A stretch of 64,000 bases of DNA from Alphaproteobacteria bacterium (GCA_016870115.1 VGCH01000003.1:1-64000); one strand, 5' to 3'; shown: positions 1 through 8,647, numbered from the stretch's first letter. Numbers and translations: made by a program. The notes: generated from the sequence alone by a model not told the origin.

Positions 1-175
1 GCTCGGACGGCGAACTCGGTGTCACAGATTTCTGTCTCATCTCGTTCCCCTCAGGTTAACGATGAGCCGGAAATCCTCTCTTCCTCAAGACGTCAAATCT
101 GTATCAGTGCTCCTGACGCCGGACAAACAGGAGCTTCCCCAGAAAGCCTATAGACATTGGCTTCCTGAAGAAAAA

Positions 176-268
176 TGGCGGAGAGGAAGGGATTCGAACC
201 CTCGATAGGGGTTTACCCCCTATAACGGTTTAGCAAACCGCCGCCTTCGACCGCTCGGCCACCTCTCC
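176..268 (-). tRNA. tRNA-Ser (anticodon GCT)
   Basis: Read on the minus strand, a 7-bp acceptor stem (GGAGAGG at 262-268 paired with 180-186) encloses a long variable arm of the class II type. The anticodon stem-loop is CGGTTTGCTAAACCG, giving anticodon GCT, and the T arm contains GGTTCGAATCC. A discriminator G (179) is followed by an encoded CCA (RC of 176-178). The length of 93 nt fits tRNA-Ser reading AGC/AGT. A run of T follows the CCA directly on the transcribed strand. Nothing convincing is encoded between this gene and the window edge at 1-175. Confidence 0.97.
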
Positions 269-402
269 GCGGCCCGCTACAAGCCCCGGCGGTCTTCGTC
301 CACGACGGATGCGCACGCCTTCTAGCCGGCGGGTCCCGGGGTGTCAAACGCAGCGGCGATTTCGCCTTTGATTTCAGATGTTTGGCGCGGGAAAGTAGGG
401 CC

Positions 403-1626
403 ATGACACCGGCCAACCAGGCGCTCGCCGCCGCCCGCACCCTCTCGCCCGCCGAGGCCGCCCACGCCCCGCTTGGCACCGCCGAAATGCTGTCGCGGCT
501 GGTCGCCTTCGACACCACGTCGCGCAACTCCAACCTCGAGCTGATCCACTGGGTTCGCGACTACCTCGCCGCCCAAGGCGTCGTCGCGACTCTCGTGCCG
601 AGCGAGGACGGCGCCAAGGCGAACCTCTACGCCTCGATCGGTCCCGCGGCCGAGGGCGGGATCGTTCTGTCGGGTCACACCGATGTCGTGCCCGTCGACG
701 GACAGCCCTGGTCCACCGATCCCTGGGCACTGGTCGAGAAGCCGGACGGCAAGCTCTACGGCCGTGGCAGCTGCGACATGAAGGGCTTCGTCGCGGCGGT
801 GCTCGCGCATGTGCCGGCCTTCAAGCAGGCGCGACTGAAAGTGCCGATGCATTTCGCGTTCAGCTACGACGAGGAAGTCGGATGTCTTGGCGCGCACTCC
901 TTGGCCGAGCGCCTGATGGGTGATGTGCCCAAGCCGCGGGCGGTCGTTGTCGGAGAGCCCACCATGATGGGCGTGGTGAATGCGCAGAACTGGGGTGGCG
1001 GCCTGATCGCGACCTTCACGGGCTTCGAGGCGCACTCCTCGATGACGCATCTCGGCGTCAGCGCCATCCATTTCGCCGGCGAGTTCATCCACTGGCTGAA
1101 CGTGCTGCAGGAGGAGCTGGCGGCGCGCAAGCGGACCGATATCGACACAGTGCCCGGGCACACGACGATCAATGTCGGCGTCATCAATGGCGGCACGGCC
1201 GGCAACATCCTGGCCCGCGAGTGCGTGCTGAATTGGGGCTATCGCACTCTGCCCGGCGACGACGCGATGGAAGTGGAGCGCCGCGCCGAGGCCTATCTGA
1301 TGGGTGAGCTGCTGCCGCGCATGCGCGCCAAACACCCCTCCGCCAACATCGATCTCAAGCGCCGCTCCATGGTGCCGGGCATCAAGGCGGAGGAAAACGT
1401 CGTCGCCACGGAGCTCGCCCTGCAATGGACGGGCTCGAACCGCACCTTCGCGGTACCCTACGGCACGGAGGCGGGTATCTTCCGCGCGCACGGCGTGCCG
1501 ACCGTCATTTGCGGCCCGGGCGATATCTCCCAAGCGCACCAGCCGGACGAGTTCGTCGCGGCCTCGCAGCTCAAGGCCTGCGATGCCTTCATCGCCCGCA
1601 TGATCGAGTGGGCGGAGCGGCAGTGA
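403..1626 (+). CDS. argE: Acetylornithine deacetylase (ArgE-type M20 peptidase)
   Basis: A zinc-dependent M20 deacetylase expected to release ornithine from N-acetylornithine in cytosolic arginine synthesis. The 407-aa product carries the M20 metal and catalytic motifs in order: GHTDVVPVDGQPW, GRGSCDMKGF and DEEVGCLGAH, with a C-terminal GPGDISQAHQPDEF segment typical of ArgE/DapE enzymes. An in-frame TTG 21 nt upstream (382) would add seven residues. I prefer the ATG at 403, which is preceded by a purine-rich stretch. The stop overlaps the GTG of the next gene (GTGA), so the two are probably co-translated. M20 members are hard to tell apart by eye, so ArgE is the best fit rather than a proven substrate. 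Confidence 0.85.
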   Translation: MTPANQALAAARTLSPAEAAHAPLGTAEMLSRLVAFDTTSRNSNLELIHWVRDYLAAQGVVATLVPSEDGAKANLYASIGPAAEGGIVLSGHTDVVPVDGQPWSTDPWALVEKPDGKLYGRGSCDMKGFVAAVLAHVPAFKQARLKVPMHFAFSYDEEVGCLGAHSLAERLMGDVPKPRAVVVGEPTMMGVVNAQNWGGGLIATFTGFEAHSSMTHLGVSAIHFAGEFIHWLNVLQEELAARKRTDIDTVPGHTTINVGVINGGTAGNILARECVLNWGYRTLPGDDAMEVERRAEAYLMGELLPRMRAKHPSANIDLKRRSMVPGIKAEENVVATELALQWTGSNRTFAVPYGTEAGIFRAHGVPTVICGPGDISQAHQPDEFVAASQLKACDAFIARMIEWAERQ

Positions 1627-2840
1627 CGACCGCGCGACGCCGATTCCTTGGCTGGCTCGCGGCGAGTCCACTCGTCGCGAGTGCCGGCCGATCGGCGGCG
1701 CAATCCTTGCCCGATCCCGCGATCTGGGCGCCGCGCGACCCCGCGCGGATCATCACCTCGCCGGCCGACGCCCAGAACGTGTTCGATTTCGAGCCGGCGA
1801 TGCGAAAGGCGGTATCGCCGGCGCATTTCGGCTACATGGCCACCGGCACCGACGACGAGGCGACGCTGCGCGCCAATCGCGCCGGCTTCCAGCGGTATCA
1901 GTTGCGGCCGCGCCGCCTGATCGACGTCAGTCAGGTCGACACGTCAATCGAGATCTTCGGCGAGCGCTATCCGAGCCCCATCGCCATCGCTCCGACGGCT
2001 TCAAACCGCGCGTTCCACGAGGACGGCGAACTCGCGGTCGCGCGTGCCGCCCGGCGGGGAGATCATCTGCAAATGCTCTCGACGGTGGCGACGACCTCGG
2101 TTGAGGCGGCCAACGAAGCGCGCGGTCGACCGGTCTGGTTCCAGCTCTACCCCACCGACAAGCGCGAGCTGGGCGAGGCGCTGGCGCGGCGCGCCGAAGC
2201 GGCGGGCTGCCGTACCATCGTGGTGACGGTGGATGTGCTCGCGCGCCAGAATTGGGAAACCTATGCGCGGCTCTGGCGCGCCGACGGCGGCAATTGCGGA
2301 TCCTGCCATGGGCTTGGCCTGCCGGCCTTCGTGGCGCGCAAACCCAACTTCGCGGGCCTCGACATTTCCGGCGTGTCCTCCACCGGTGCCACGTCCCTCA
2401 CCTGGGACACGCTGAAGCGCCTGCGCGATGTCGTGAAGACGCGTCTGGTGGTGAAGGGCCTGTTGGCGCCGGAGGATGCGGTCCTCGCGTCGCGCGCGGG
2501 CATGGATGGCATCATCGTCTCCAACCATGGCGGTCGCTCGGAAGACAACGGCGGCTCCACGATCGAGGTGCTGCCCGAGGTGGTCGCCGCGGCGGGGGCG
2601 AACCTGCCGGTGCTCGTGGACTCAGGTTTCCGGCGCGGTACCGATATCGTGAAGGCGCTGGCGATCGGCGCCCGCGCGGTCTGTATCGGTCGCCCCTACC
2701 TTTGGGGACTTGGCGCGTTCGGCCAACCCGGCGTCGAGCGGGTTCTTGAGATCCTCCAGCGCGAAACCCGCGCCGCGATGATGCAAATGGGCGCGCCGAC
2801 GGTGAAGGCCCTCGTGCCGGCGCTGGCCGTGCGGGACTGA
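1623..2840 (+). CDS. Tat-exported FMN-dependent alpha-hydroxy acid dehydrogenase with CxxCH motif
   Basis: Member of the flavin L-lactate/glycolate/mandelate oxidoreductase family (TIM barrel, FMN), 405 aa. The GTG start overlaps the argE stop and places a twin-arginine leader (TTARRRFLGW) at the extreme N terminus, so the enzyme is likely folded with FMN and exported. Catalytic landmarks are visible: PIAIAPTASNRAFHEDGE, VSNHGGR with the proton-abstracting His at about residue 302, and VDSGFRRGTDIVKAL with IGRPYLWGL for phosphate binding. Unusually, the loop after the VTVDVLAR strand contains NCGSCHG (residues 224-230), a textbook c-heme attachment motif. The natural electron acceptor and substrate cannot be read from the sequence. 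Lactate- or glycolate-type 2-hydroxy acids are likely. Confidence 0.85.
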   Translation: MTTARRRFLGWLAASPLVASAGRSAAQSLPDPAIWAPRDPARIITSPADAQNVFDFEPAMRKAVSPAHFGYMATGTDDEATLRANRAGFQRYQLRPRRLIDVSQVDTSIEIFGERYPSPIAIAPTASNRAFHEDGELAVARAARRGDHLQMLSTVATTSVEAANEARGRPVWFQLYPTDKRELGEALARRAEAAGCRTIVVTVDVLARQNWETYARLWRADGGNCGSCHGLGLPAFVARKPNFAGLDISGVSSTGATSLTWDTLKRLRDVVKTRLVVKGLLAPEDAVLASRAGMDGIIVSNHGGRSEDNGGSTIEVLPEVVAAAGANLPVLVDSGFRRGTDIVKALAIGARAVCIGRPYLWGLGAFGQPGVERVLEILQRETRAAMMQMGAPTVKALVPALAVRD

Positions 2841-2854
2841 GCGGGTTCCGGCTC

Positions 2855-3268
2855 TCAGAGGCCCGCACAGACGGGGCGTTCGACGCGGAAAACCGACTCC
2901 TGGCGAAAGCGCGAACGGTAGGCGGCGGCAATCGCATCCACGCGTGGGGCATGGGCCGGCGCATCGAACACAACGACCACCACTTGCTTGGAGCGCTCGC
3001 GCACGATCTTCCCGTCGCGGCCGCGATACTGGCCTGCGACATCGAGCACGCTCAATCCGTCGGGAAAGCGGGGGCTCACTTCGCTCGCAAGAAAGGCGTT
3101 CCAGTCCGCGTCGCTCACCTCGCCGCCGCCCGGCAGCGCGCGCCCGAAGAACAGCTCGACTGCGAGCGCGGGCTTGAGCGGGTCGCGACAGACCGCCGAC
3201 GGCGGCTCGGGCGATGCGCAGCCGGCCAGAATTGCCGCCGCCGCCGCTAAAGGCGCGATGAGCCGCAT
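2855..3268 (-). CDS. DUF3574 lipoprotein
   Basis: A 137-aa predicted lipoprotein. The signal sequence ends in a lipobox (LAAAAAILAGC), so Cys at about residue 17 should be acylated. The mature part matches what I know of DUF3574: a strand-rich domain with ELFFGRALPGG, a W..FL..EVSPRFPDGLSVLDVAGQYRG block, and a VVVVVFDAP strand. No enzymatic function is known for this family. The gene ends 14 nt from the convergent FMN dehydrogenase and lies 11 nt downstream of a glutathione S-transferase gene on the same strand, so it may sit at the end of that two-GST transcript. Confidence 0.75.
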   Translation of the reverse strand: MRLIAPLAAAAAILAGCASPEPPSAVCRDPLKPALAVELFFGRALPGGGEVSDADWNAFLASEVSPRFPDGLSVLDVAGQYRGRDGKIVRERSKQVVVVVFDAPAHAPRVDAIAAAYRSRFRQESVFRVERPVCAGL

Positions 3269-3279
3269 GACTCGACCGC

Positions 3280-3906
3280 TCAATTCAGGAAGGGGACTTC
3301 CATCCCCTTCTTGACCGCGGCCCGCGCGCCAACCTGCTCGAACCAGCGCTTCACATGGGGGTAGGCCGCAAGGTCGACCGTGTGCCACTCGTGACGCGCC
3401 GCCCAGGGGAAGATCGCCATGTCGGCGATGGTGTAGTCGGCGCCTGCGACATAGGGCGTCTTGGCGAGTTGCCCATCCAGCACGCCGTAGAGCCGCTTGG
3501 ACTCTTCGACATAGCGGTTGATGCCGTACTCGATCTTTTCCTTCGCGGCGCGCAGGAAATGATGCGCCTGGCCCAGCATCGGCCCGAACCCGCCCATCTG
3601 CCACATCAGCCATTGCAGCGTGTCGCTGCGCCGCGCCGGATCGGCGGGCAGAAACTTGCCGGATTTCTCCGCGAGGTAGATCAGGATGGCGCCGGACTCG
3701 AAGACCGACAGCGGCTTGCCGCCCGGGCCCTCGCCATCGACGATCGCGGGGATGCGATTGTTGGGGCTGATCGCGAGGAACTCCGGCTTGAACTGCTCGC
3801 CCTTGCCGATATTCACCGCATGAACGCGATAGGGAAGCGCGCACTCCTCCAGCATGATGGAGACCTTGCGGCCGTTGGGCGTTCCCCAGGTGTAGAGATC
3901 GATCAT
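3280..3906 (-). CDS. Glutathione S-transferase (YfcG/Ure2-like), copy 2
   Basis: Cytosolic GST of 208 aa. The N-terminal thioredoxin-like domain has the Ure2/YfcG-type TPNGRKVSIMLEE segment, with Asn replacing the usual catalytic Tyr/Ser, followed by SPNNRIPAIVD and FESGAILIYLAE, which bind the glutathione gamma-glutamyl part. The all-alpha C-terminal domain contains YTIADMAIFPW. YfcG-like enzymes act as disulfide-bond reductases using glutathione. The ATG at 3906 has AAGGAG upstream. The neighbouring gene at 3969 is a close paralogue, so this is a tandem duplication transcribed together, with this copy second. Confidence 0.92.
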   Translation of the reverse strand: MIDLYTWGTPNGRKVSIMLEECALPYRVHAVNIGKGEQFKPEFLAISPNNRIPAIVDGEGPGGKPLSVFESGAILIYLAEKSGKFLPADPARRSDTLQWLMWQMGGFGPMLGQAHHFLRAAKEKIEYGINRYVEESKRLYGVLDGQLAKTPYVAGADYTIADMAIFPWAARHEWHTVDLAAYPHVKRWFEQVGARAAVKKGMEVPFLN

Positions 3907-3968
3907 GGACGACGGGCTCCTTGTGCGACGCGGTGCTACGGGACGATGGCCCACCTATACCGGCAGGC

Positions 3969-4688
3969 TCAGCTCTTCACCACCGCCGCGGTCTGGCCAA
4001 ACAGGATCCGACGCTGCTCGTCCGTGTTGACGCCCGGCTTCTGACGCAGCTCCTCCCCGACCGCCTTGCCCTTCACGACCGCCGGTCGCTTGCCCACGGT
4101 GTCTGCGAACCAGCGCTTGAGATGCGGGAACTGAGCGATGTCCTGCCCGAGATTCTTCCACGGCAGAACCCACGGCCAGATCGCCATGTCGGCGATGGAG
4201 TAGTCGCCGGCGACGAACTCGCGGTCGGCGAGCAGCCTGTTCAGGACGCCAAATAGGCGATTGACCTCGTCGCTATAGCGCTTCTGGCCGTAGGCCACCG
4301 CTTCGTGCGGGTTGAATTGCGGCGCGTAGACTCTGAAGTGCGTCGCCTGCCCTGCCATCGGTCCCAGGCCGCCCATCTGCCAGTTCAGCCATTGCAGCGC
4401 GTCGTAGCGGCCACGCAGATCCTTGGGCAGGAACTTGCCTGTCTTGTCCGCGAGGTATTGGAGGATCGCACCCGACTCGAAGACGGCGACCGGTGGGCCA
4501 CCGCCCGGCGGATCGGGATCGACAATCGCCGGCATGCGATTGTTGGGACTGATCGCGAGAAACTCGGGCTTGAACTGCTCGCCCTTGCTGATGTTCACCG
4601 GAATCATGCGATAGGGCAGACCGCATTCCTCCAGCATGATGGAGATCTTCCAGCCGTTGGGCGTGGGCCAATAGTGAAGGTCGATCAT
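3969..4688 (-). CDS. Glutathione S-transferase (YfcG/Ure2-like), copy 1
   Basis: Paralogue of the adjacent GST, 239 aa, sharing long identical blocks such as KGEQFKPEFLAISPNNR and the TPNGWKISIMLEECGLPY active-site segment. It differs by a longer linker in the alpha-helical domain and a C-terminal extension ending GVNTDEQRRILFGQTAAVVKS. This resembles the YghU/YfcG subgroup of disulfide reductases. The start was taken as the ATG at 4688 because GGAGAG lies about eight bases upstream; a TTG five codons earlier would overlap that site. It is the first gene of the minus-strand pair. The 164 bases to the divergent DUF1993 gene hold the promoters but show no clear motif. Confidence 0.92.
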   Translation of the reverse strand: MIDLHYWPTPNGWKISIMLEECGLPYRMIPVNISKGEQFKPEFLAISPNNRMPAIVDPDPPGGGPPVAVFESGAILQYLADKTGKFLPKDLRGRYDALQWLNWQMGGLGPMAGQATHFRVYAPQFNPHEAVAYGQKRYSDEVNRLFGVLNRLLADREFVAGDYSIADMAIWPWVLPWKNLGQDIAQFPHLKRWFADTVGKRPAVVKGKAVGEELRQKPGVNTDEQRRILFGQTAAVVKS

Positions 4689-4852
4689 TGGAACGCTCTC
4701 CAACCGTTGCGGAATCGGGTCGGCGCAGCTTACGGCGCGAGCGGTCAGTTCCGAAACCGCGAAAGGTTCATGCGACCATGAGCCAGCTCACGACGAGATG
4801 CATTGGCAGCGCCGTGTCGGTGCGCTAGACCGCAGGCAACGGAGGACAAACC

Positions 4853-5374
4853 ATGGCTCTTTCCCTTTATGACGCGTGCGTGCCGAGCTTCGTGCAAATC
4901 CTGGGATCAATGGAAGGCGTGTTCGCCAAGGCGCAGGAGCATTGTGCCAAGACCGGCGCCGATGCGAACGCGCTCGTCGGCGCCAAGCTGGTCGACGACA
5001 TGCTTCCCTTGTCGTTCCAGGTAACGTCGGTCGCCCACCACTCGGTCGGCGCGATCAAGGGCGTCACGGCCGGCACCTTCGGCCCGCCCGCGGGCGGCAC
5101 GGCCTATGATTTCGCCGGACTGCGCAAGCTCTTGGCCGAGTCCCGCGCAGCCGTCGAGGCGGTGACGCCGGCCGAGCTCAATGCGTTCGAGGGCAAGGAC
5201 GTCGTCTTCGCGATGCGCGACTTCAAGATCCCCTTCACGGCCGAAGGGTTTCTGCTGTCGTTCTCGCTGCCGAACTTCTATTTCCACGCCACGACCGCCT
5301 ACGACATCCTGCGCGGCCGCGGCGTGCCGATCGGCAAGCGCGACTTCCTCGGCAAGATGCGGATCAAGACCTAG
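4853..5374 (+). CDS. DUF1993 family protein
   Basis: A 173-aa soluble protein matching DUF1993. The N terminus MALSLYDACVPSFVQILGSM, the central LVDDMLPLSFQV segment and the C-terminal FLLSFSLPNFYFHATTAYDILR with RDFLGKM are characteristic. These are four-helix proteins of the DinB-like superfamily with no established reaction; a metal-dependent role has been suggested from fold only. A GGAGG ribosome-binding site sits eight bases before the ATG. The last 11 nt overlap the 3' end of the convergent GNAT gene, so termination between them must occur inside coding sequence. Confidence 0.88.
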   Translation: MALSLYDACVPSFVQILGSMEGVFAKAQEHCAKTGADANALVGAKLVDDMLPLSFQVTSVAHHSVGAIKGVTAGTFGPPAGGTAYDFAGLRKLLAESRAAVEAVTPAELNAFEGKDVVFAMRDFKIPFTAEGFLLSFSLPNFYFHATTAYDILRGRGVPIGKRDFLGKMRIKT

Positions 5375-5897
5375 AGCGCCAGCGTTCGCGCGAGAGCGCG
5401 TACCAGACCTCGCCCTGTTCGGTTCCCGAATAGGGTTTGCCCTTGAAGGGCACGGTCTTGGTGTGGGTCAGTCCGACCTTCTCCAGGACGCGGCGCGAGC
5501 CCTGGTTGAGCACCATCGTGCGGGCCACGATCTGGTCGCACGCGGAGTTTCTGAACCCCCAATCGACCAGTGCCCGCGCGCCTTCTGTGGCAAGTCCGCG
5601 ACCCCACGCCGCGCGGCGCAGGCGATAGCCGAGCTCGGATACGGCGTCGCTCTCCGGCCAGAGGCAGAACCAGCCGACAAACGCAGCGTCCGCCACCTGC
5701 CGCGCCGTCCAGACGTAACTCTCGGTGCCATCGGGCATCAAGAACGTCGCATCCGGGTCCACGCGTTGCCGGTCAACCGGTTCACCGCCGTTCAGGTAAC
5801 GCATGACCTCCGGATCGCGCTCGAGCTCGACGAAGTCGGCACGATCCGCGGGACGGCACGGCTCGAGGACGAGCCGCGACGTGCGCACGACCGTCAT
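5364..5897 (-). CDS. GNAT acetyltransferase (RimJ/RimL type)
   Basis: A 177-aa acetyltransferase of the Acetyltransf_3 group. It opens with the typical RTSRLVLEPCRPADRADF strand and continues with EVMRYLNGG; the acetyl-CoA binding region is LGYRLRRAAWGRGLATEGARALVDW, including the R-G-x-G/A loop. The following ARTMVLNQGSRRVLEKVGL segment is the usual motif B. Members acetylate protein N termini, aminoglycosides or small amines, and no substrate can be assigned here. It lies 13 nt downstream of the beta-lactamase-fold gene on the same strand's opposite end, with its own ATG, and overlaps the convergent DUF1993 gene by 11 nt. Confidence 0.9.
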   Translation of the reverse strand: MTVVRTSRLVLEPCRPADRADFVELERDPEVMRYLNGGEPVDRQRVDPDATFLMPDGTESYVWTARQVADAAFVGWFCLWPESDAVSELGYRLRRAAWGRGLATEGARALVDWGFRNSACDQIVARTMVLNQGSRRVLEKVGLTHTKTVPFKGKPYSGTEQGEVWYALSRERWRSRS

Positions 5898-5910
5898 GGT
5901 GGCATGAACG

Positions 5911-7197
5911 TCAGTTGGCGATCGCCTGGTAGGTGAGGCCGCGCATCAGGAACCGGTAGCGCAGACGTGCCGCCGGCGACTGCATCATCAGGATCGCAAA
6001 CATGCGCTCCTTCGGATCGACCCAGAAGTAGGTGCCGAACGCGCCGCCCCACTGATAGTCGCCGACGCTGCCCGGCAGCGGGTTGACGCCGGTCGCCGTC
6101 CGGACCGCGAAGCCAAGGCCGAAGCCGGTGCCGCGCGTCGGGCTCGGCTCGAAGGCCTCGAAGCGCCACATGTCGGGACCTGTCGGCATGCCGGGCGGCA
6201 GGGCGTCGGCGGTCATCAGCTCGACCGACTTGCGCGACAGCAACCGGACACCGTCGAGCTGGCCGCCATTGACCAGCATCTGAAGGAAGCGCGAATAGTC
6301 CGCCGCGGTCGACACCATGCCGCCGCCGCCGGAGCGCCAGGTGAACTTCTCCGTGACATCGGGCACGTTCGGCATCGCGTTGTTGGGCCCCTCCTTCATC
6401 GGACGAGCGCCGCGTGCCTTGCGATCCGCCGACACCTCGAAGCCGGTGTCACCCATCCGCAGCGGCGCGAGAATCTCCTTCTCCAGGAAGACGTCCAGCG
6501 GCTGGCCCGACGCGACCTCGACCACGCGCCCCAGCACGTCGGTCGACATCGAGTACTCCCAGGTCGTGCCGGGCTGGAACGCGAGCGACAGCTTGGCGAG
6601 CTTGACCGCCATTTCGGCATTGGTCTTACCGCGGTCGGTGACTTTCATGTCGACATAGGACTGCTTGACCGGGTTCGCGCCGACGGCGCCGTAGGTCAAG
6701 CCAGAGGTATGGCGAAGCAGATCCTGGACCGTCATCGGACGGCGCTGTGGGGCCTGCTCCCACTCCACCGTGCCGTCGGCCTTCTCCTTGCGCACCGCGA
6801 CCTTGGTATCGGCGAATTCGGGAATGAAGCGCGAGACCGGATCCTGGAGCGTGAGCTTGCCGCGCTCCATCAGCATCAGGGTCGCCACGCTCACGACCGG
6901 CTTGGTCATCGAGGCGATGCGGAAGATCGTGTCGTTGGTCATGGCGACGCCGGCATCCTTGTCGCGATGCCCGTAGGACCCGAAATGCGCGATTTTTCCG
7001 TTGCGGGCGATCAGGACTACCGCGCCCGGCAATTCATTGTTGGTCACGCCCTCGCGCATGCGGTCAGAGAGTACCCGCAGGCGCGCAGAACTGAAGCCCA
7101 CTTCCTCCGCCTGCTGCACGCGGGGCAGCCCCTGTGCCAGCGCCCCACTCGTGCCCGCGACCGCAACCGCGACCGCCGTCAATGTCACCCGCATCAT
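5911..7197 (-). CDS. Secreted serine hydrolase, beta-lactamase/esterase family
   Basis: A 428-aa protein with a cleavable signal peptide (MMRVTLTAVAVAVAGTSGALAQ) and a class C beta-lactamase-like fold. The nucleophile motif is SMTK (Ser96, Lys99) within RIASMTKPVVSVATLML. The second catalytic element is WEYSMSTDVLG, with Tyr in the Y-x-N position. The third motif is degenerate (QWGGAFGTYFW instead of K-T-G), as in the EstB esterases, so esterase or D-aminopeptidase activity is more likely than antibiotic hydrolysis. GGGGAGG precedes the ATG at 7197. The gene is divergent from the secreted hypothetical at 7355, with 157 nt between them. Confidence 0.9.
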   Translation of the reverse strand: MMRVTLTAVAVAVAGTSGALAQGLPRVQQAEEVGFSSARLRVLSDRMREGVTNNELPGAVVLIARNGKIAHFGSYGHRDKDAGVAMTNDTIFRIASMTKPVVSVATLMLMERGKLTLQDPVSRFIPEFADTKVAVRKEKADGTVEWEQAPQRRPMTVQDLLRHTSGLTYGAVGANPVKQSYVDMKVTDRGKTNAEMAVKLAKLSLAFQPGTTWEYSMSTDVLGRVVEVASGQPLDVFLEKEILAPLRMGDTGFEVSADRKARGARPMKEGPNNAMPNVPDVTEKFTWRSGGGGMVSTAADYSRFLQMLVNGGQLDGVRLLSRKSVELMTADALPPGMPTGPDMWRFEAFEPSPTRGTGFGLGFAVRTATGVNPLPGSVGDYQWGGAFGTYFWVDPKERMFAILMMQSPAARLRYRFLMRGLTYQAIAN

Positions 7198-7354
7198 GTT
7201 CGCCTCCCCATTTGCGCCCAGCAAAGCAAATTGCCCAGATTTGCGCGAGGGCATTTCGCCGTGGCTGGTCGCGACGGTTCGCACGGCGAGGGCGTCGCGA
7301 CCAACATCAAGGTTCGTTGCAGAGGGGAGCCGGCGACCATGGTACGGTTTACCC

Positions 7355-7864
7355 ATGAGCTTCTTTGGTCGCGATCGTTGGACCGGCCGCCTACCGGGCG
7401 CGCGCGCTGTGCCGTTGGCCCTCCTTGTGGTGGCGCTCGCGACGCCGGCGGCGGCGCAGGAGCCCTGGCCGACCGTCTGCCTCTGCCAGTCCGGCGTCAA
7501 CGCCCGACACTTCTTCGGCGAGATCGAGATCACCGACGCCAACCGCGCGGCCATCGCTCGGCGTATCGAGAGCGGCGAGCTCGACCTCAGAAAGACGGCC
7601 ACCTTGGGAGGATCGGGCTGCGAGCCAAAGGAGTGGCGACGCGAGCGCCTGTGCGGATTCACCTCTACCTCGACCCAGCGGCCCGACGGCACGCGCGAGA
7701 CTCGCAACGTCAACAACGCGCCCGTTCCCGGTCCGCGGACCATCGCCATCAATAACACGGGCGGGATTCCCTACAAGGTCCGCCCCAGCCAGGGCGACTT
7801 CTCGCTCGATCCGGAGCGCTGGGCGCGGGTTCGCGTCATCACGGTCGGGGGCACGCAACCGTAG
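7355..7864 (+). CDS. Hypothetical secreted protein
   Basis: Not recognised. The 169-aa product has a basic N terminus and a hydrophobic stretch ending in ATPAAAQ, consistent with signal peptidase I cleavage near residue 30. The mature part has four cysteines in two groups (VCLCQ near the new N terminus, then GCEPK and LCGFT), which suggests two disulfide bonds in the periplasm, and a polar C-terminal half with a NNAPVPGPRTIAINN stretch. No ribosome-binding site is obvious before the only suitable ATG. The gene sits 31 nt upstream of the glyoxalase-like gene, so the two may share a transcript. Confidence 0.6.
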   Translation: MSFFGRDRWTGRLPGARAVPLALLVVALATPAAAQEPWPTVCLCQSGVNARHFFGEIEITDANRAAIARRIESGELDLRKTATLGGSGCEPKEWRRERLCGFTSTSTQRPDGTRETRNVNNAPVPGPRTIAINNTGGIPYKVRPSQGDFSLDPERWARVRVITVGGTQP

Positions 7865-7895
7865 CGCCCTACGACGGCCGTGCTATGACCCCGCG

Positions 7896-8645
7896 ATGAA
7901 AATCACCGCCCGCGACATCGATCATGTGGTGCTGACCAGCACCGCGCCCGAAACCCTCGCCCGTCGCCTCGGCGAACTTGGCTTCACGCTGACGCCCGAG
8001 GGCACCGAACCCAGGTGCATCTGCTTTCAGCCGGCGGCCGACGACGTGCCCAACTTCATCGCTCTCCGCGAGGGCGAGGATGCCGCCGCGCTCGCCCTTA
8101 ATGTCGCGAAGCTCGATGGTCCCGTCGAGACGTTCAGTTGGGAGACTGAGGACGGACCGTCGCTCGACGCGGAGCTGGTGAGCGGCGATCCGGCCGCCGC
8201 GCTCGGCTGGCGCCCGGTCCAGCACCCAACGCCCGACGCCTTCACGGCCCCGGAATGGATCGTGCACCCCAATGGCGCGCTCGCGATGATGGCGGTGCAC
8301 GCCGTCGCCGACGATCCGGCCGCGCTCGCCAAGACGCTGAAGGCGGCGTGGGGCGGCAAGAGCGAGACGATCTTCGACGGCTGCAGCGTGGTGAAGACCG
8401 GCACGGTCGAGCTGCTGATCTGGACACCGGCGGCGTGGCAGGACGAGTACAAGGCGATCGAGGCGATGGCGCCCGCGACTCGACCGGCGATCGTGGGCCT
8501 CGCGATCGCGGTCGAACGGGCTCGCCCGGTGCGAGCGCTGCTAAACGCCAACAACATCCCGAACGTGCCCGTCGAAGACGGCCGGATCCTGGTCGGCGCC
8601 GAAGCGGCCGGCGGGCTGGCGGTGGAGTTCGTGCCCCAGGTCTGA
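7896..8645 (+). CDS. Glyoxalase-like (VOC) domain protein
   Basis: A 249-aa cytosolic protein with the opening ITARDIDHVVLTSTAPETLARRLGELGF, typical of vicinal-oxygen-chelate fold proteins of the Glyoxalase_3 type. A second betaalphabetabetabeta half follows (APEWIVHPNGALAMMAVHAV, then VVKTGTVELLIWTPAAW and GGLAVEFVPQV). The metal ligands expected of active glyoxalases (His in IDHV, Glu near the end in VEFV) are plausibly present. No substrate is evident. The gene ends 2 nt before the convergent metallo-beta-lactamase gene's stop, leaving no room for a separate terminator. Confidence 0.8.
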   Translation: MKITARDIDHVVLTSTAPETLARRLGELGFTLTPEGTEPRCICFQPAADDVPNFIALREGEDAAALALNVAKLDGPVETFSWETEDGPSLDAELVSGDPAAALGWRPVQHPTPDAFTAPEWIVHPNGALAMMAVHAVADDPAALAKTLKAAWGGKSETIFDGCSVVKTGTVELLIWTPAAWQDEYKAIEAMAPATRPAIVGLAIAVERARPVRALLNANNIPNVPVEDGRILVGAEAAGGLAVEFVPQV

Positions 8646-8647
8646 CG

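Noticed and set aside
1-175. Plus-strand open frame from the window edge to 153
   Set aside because: Fifty codons with Ser-rich composition and no motif; it may be the end of a gene or chance, so no feature was called.
213-533. Small minus-strand frame running across the tRNA-Ser gene
   Set aside because: It crosses a well-formed tRNA with encoded CCA and has no protein features.
322-1671. A 449-codon open frame antisense to the argE-like gene
   Set aside because: The plus strand holds all M20 catalytic motifs; the antisense product is low-complexity.
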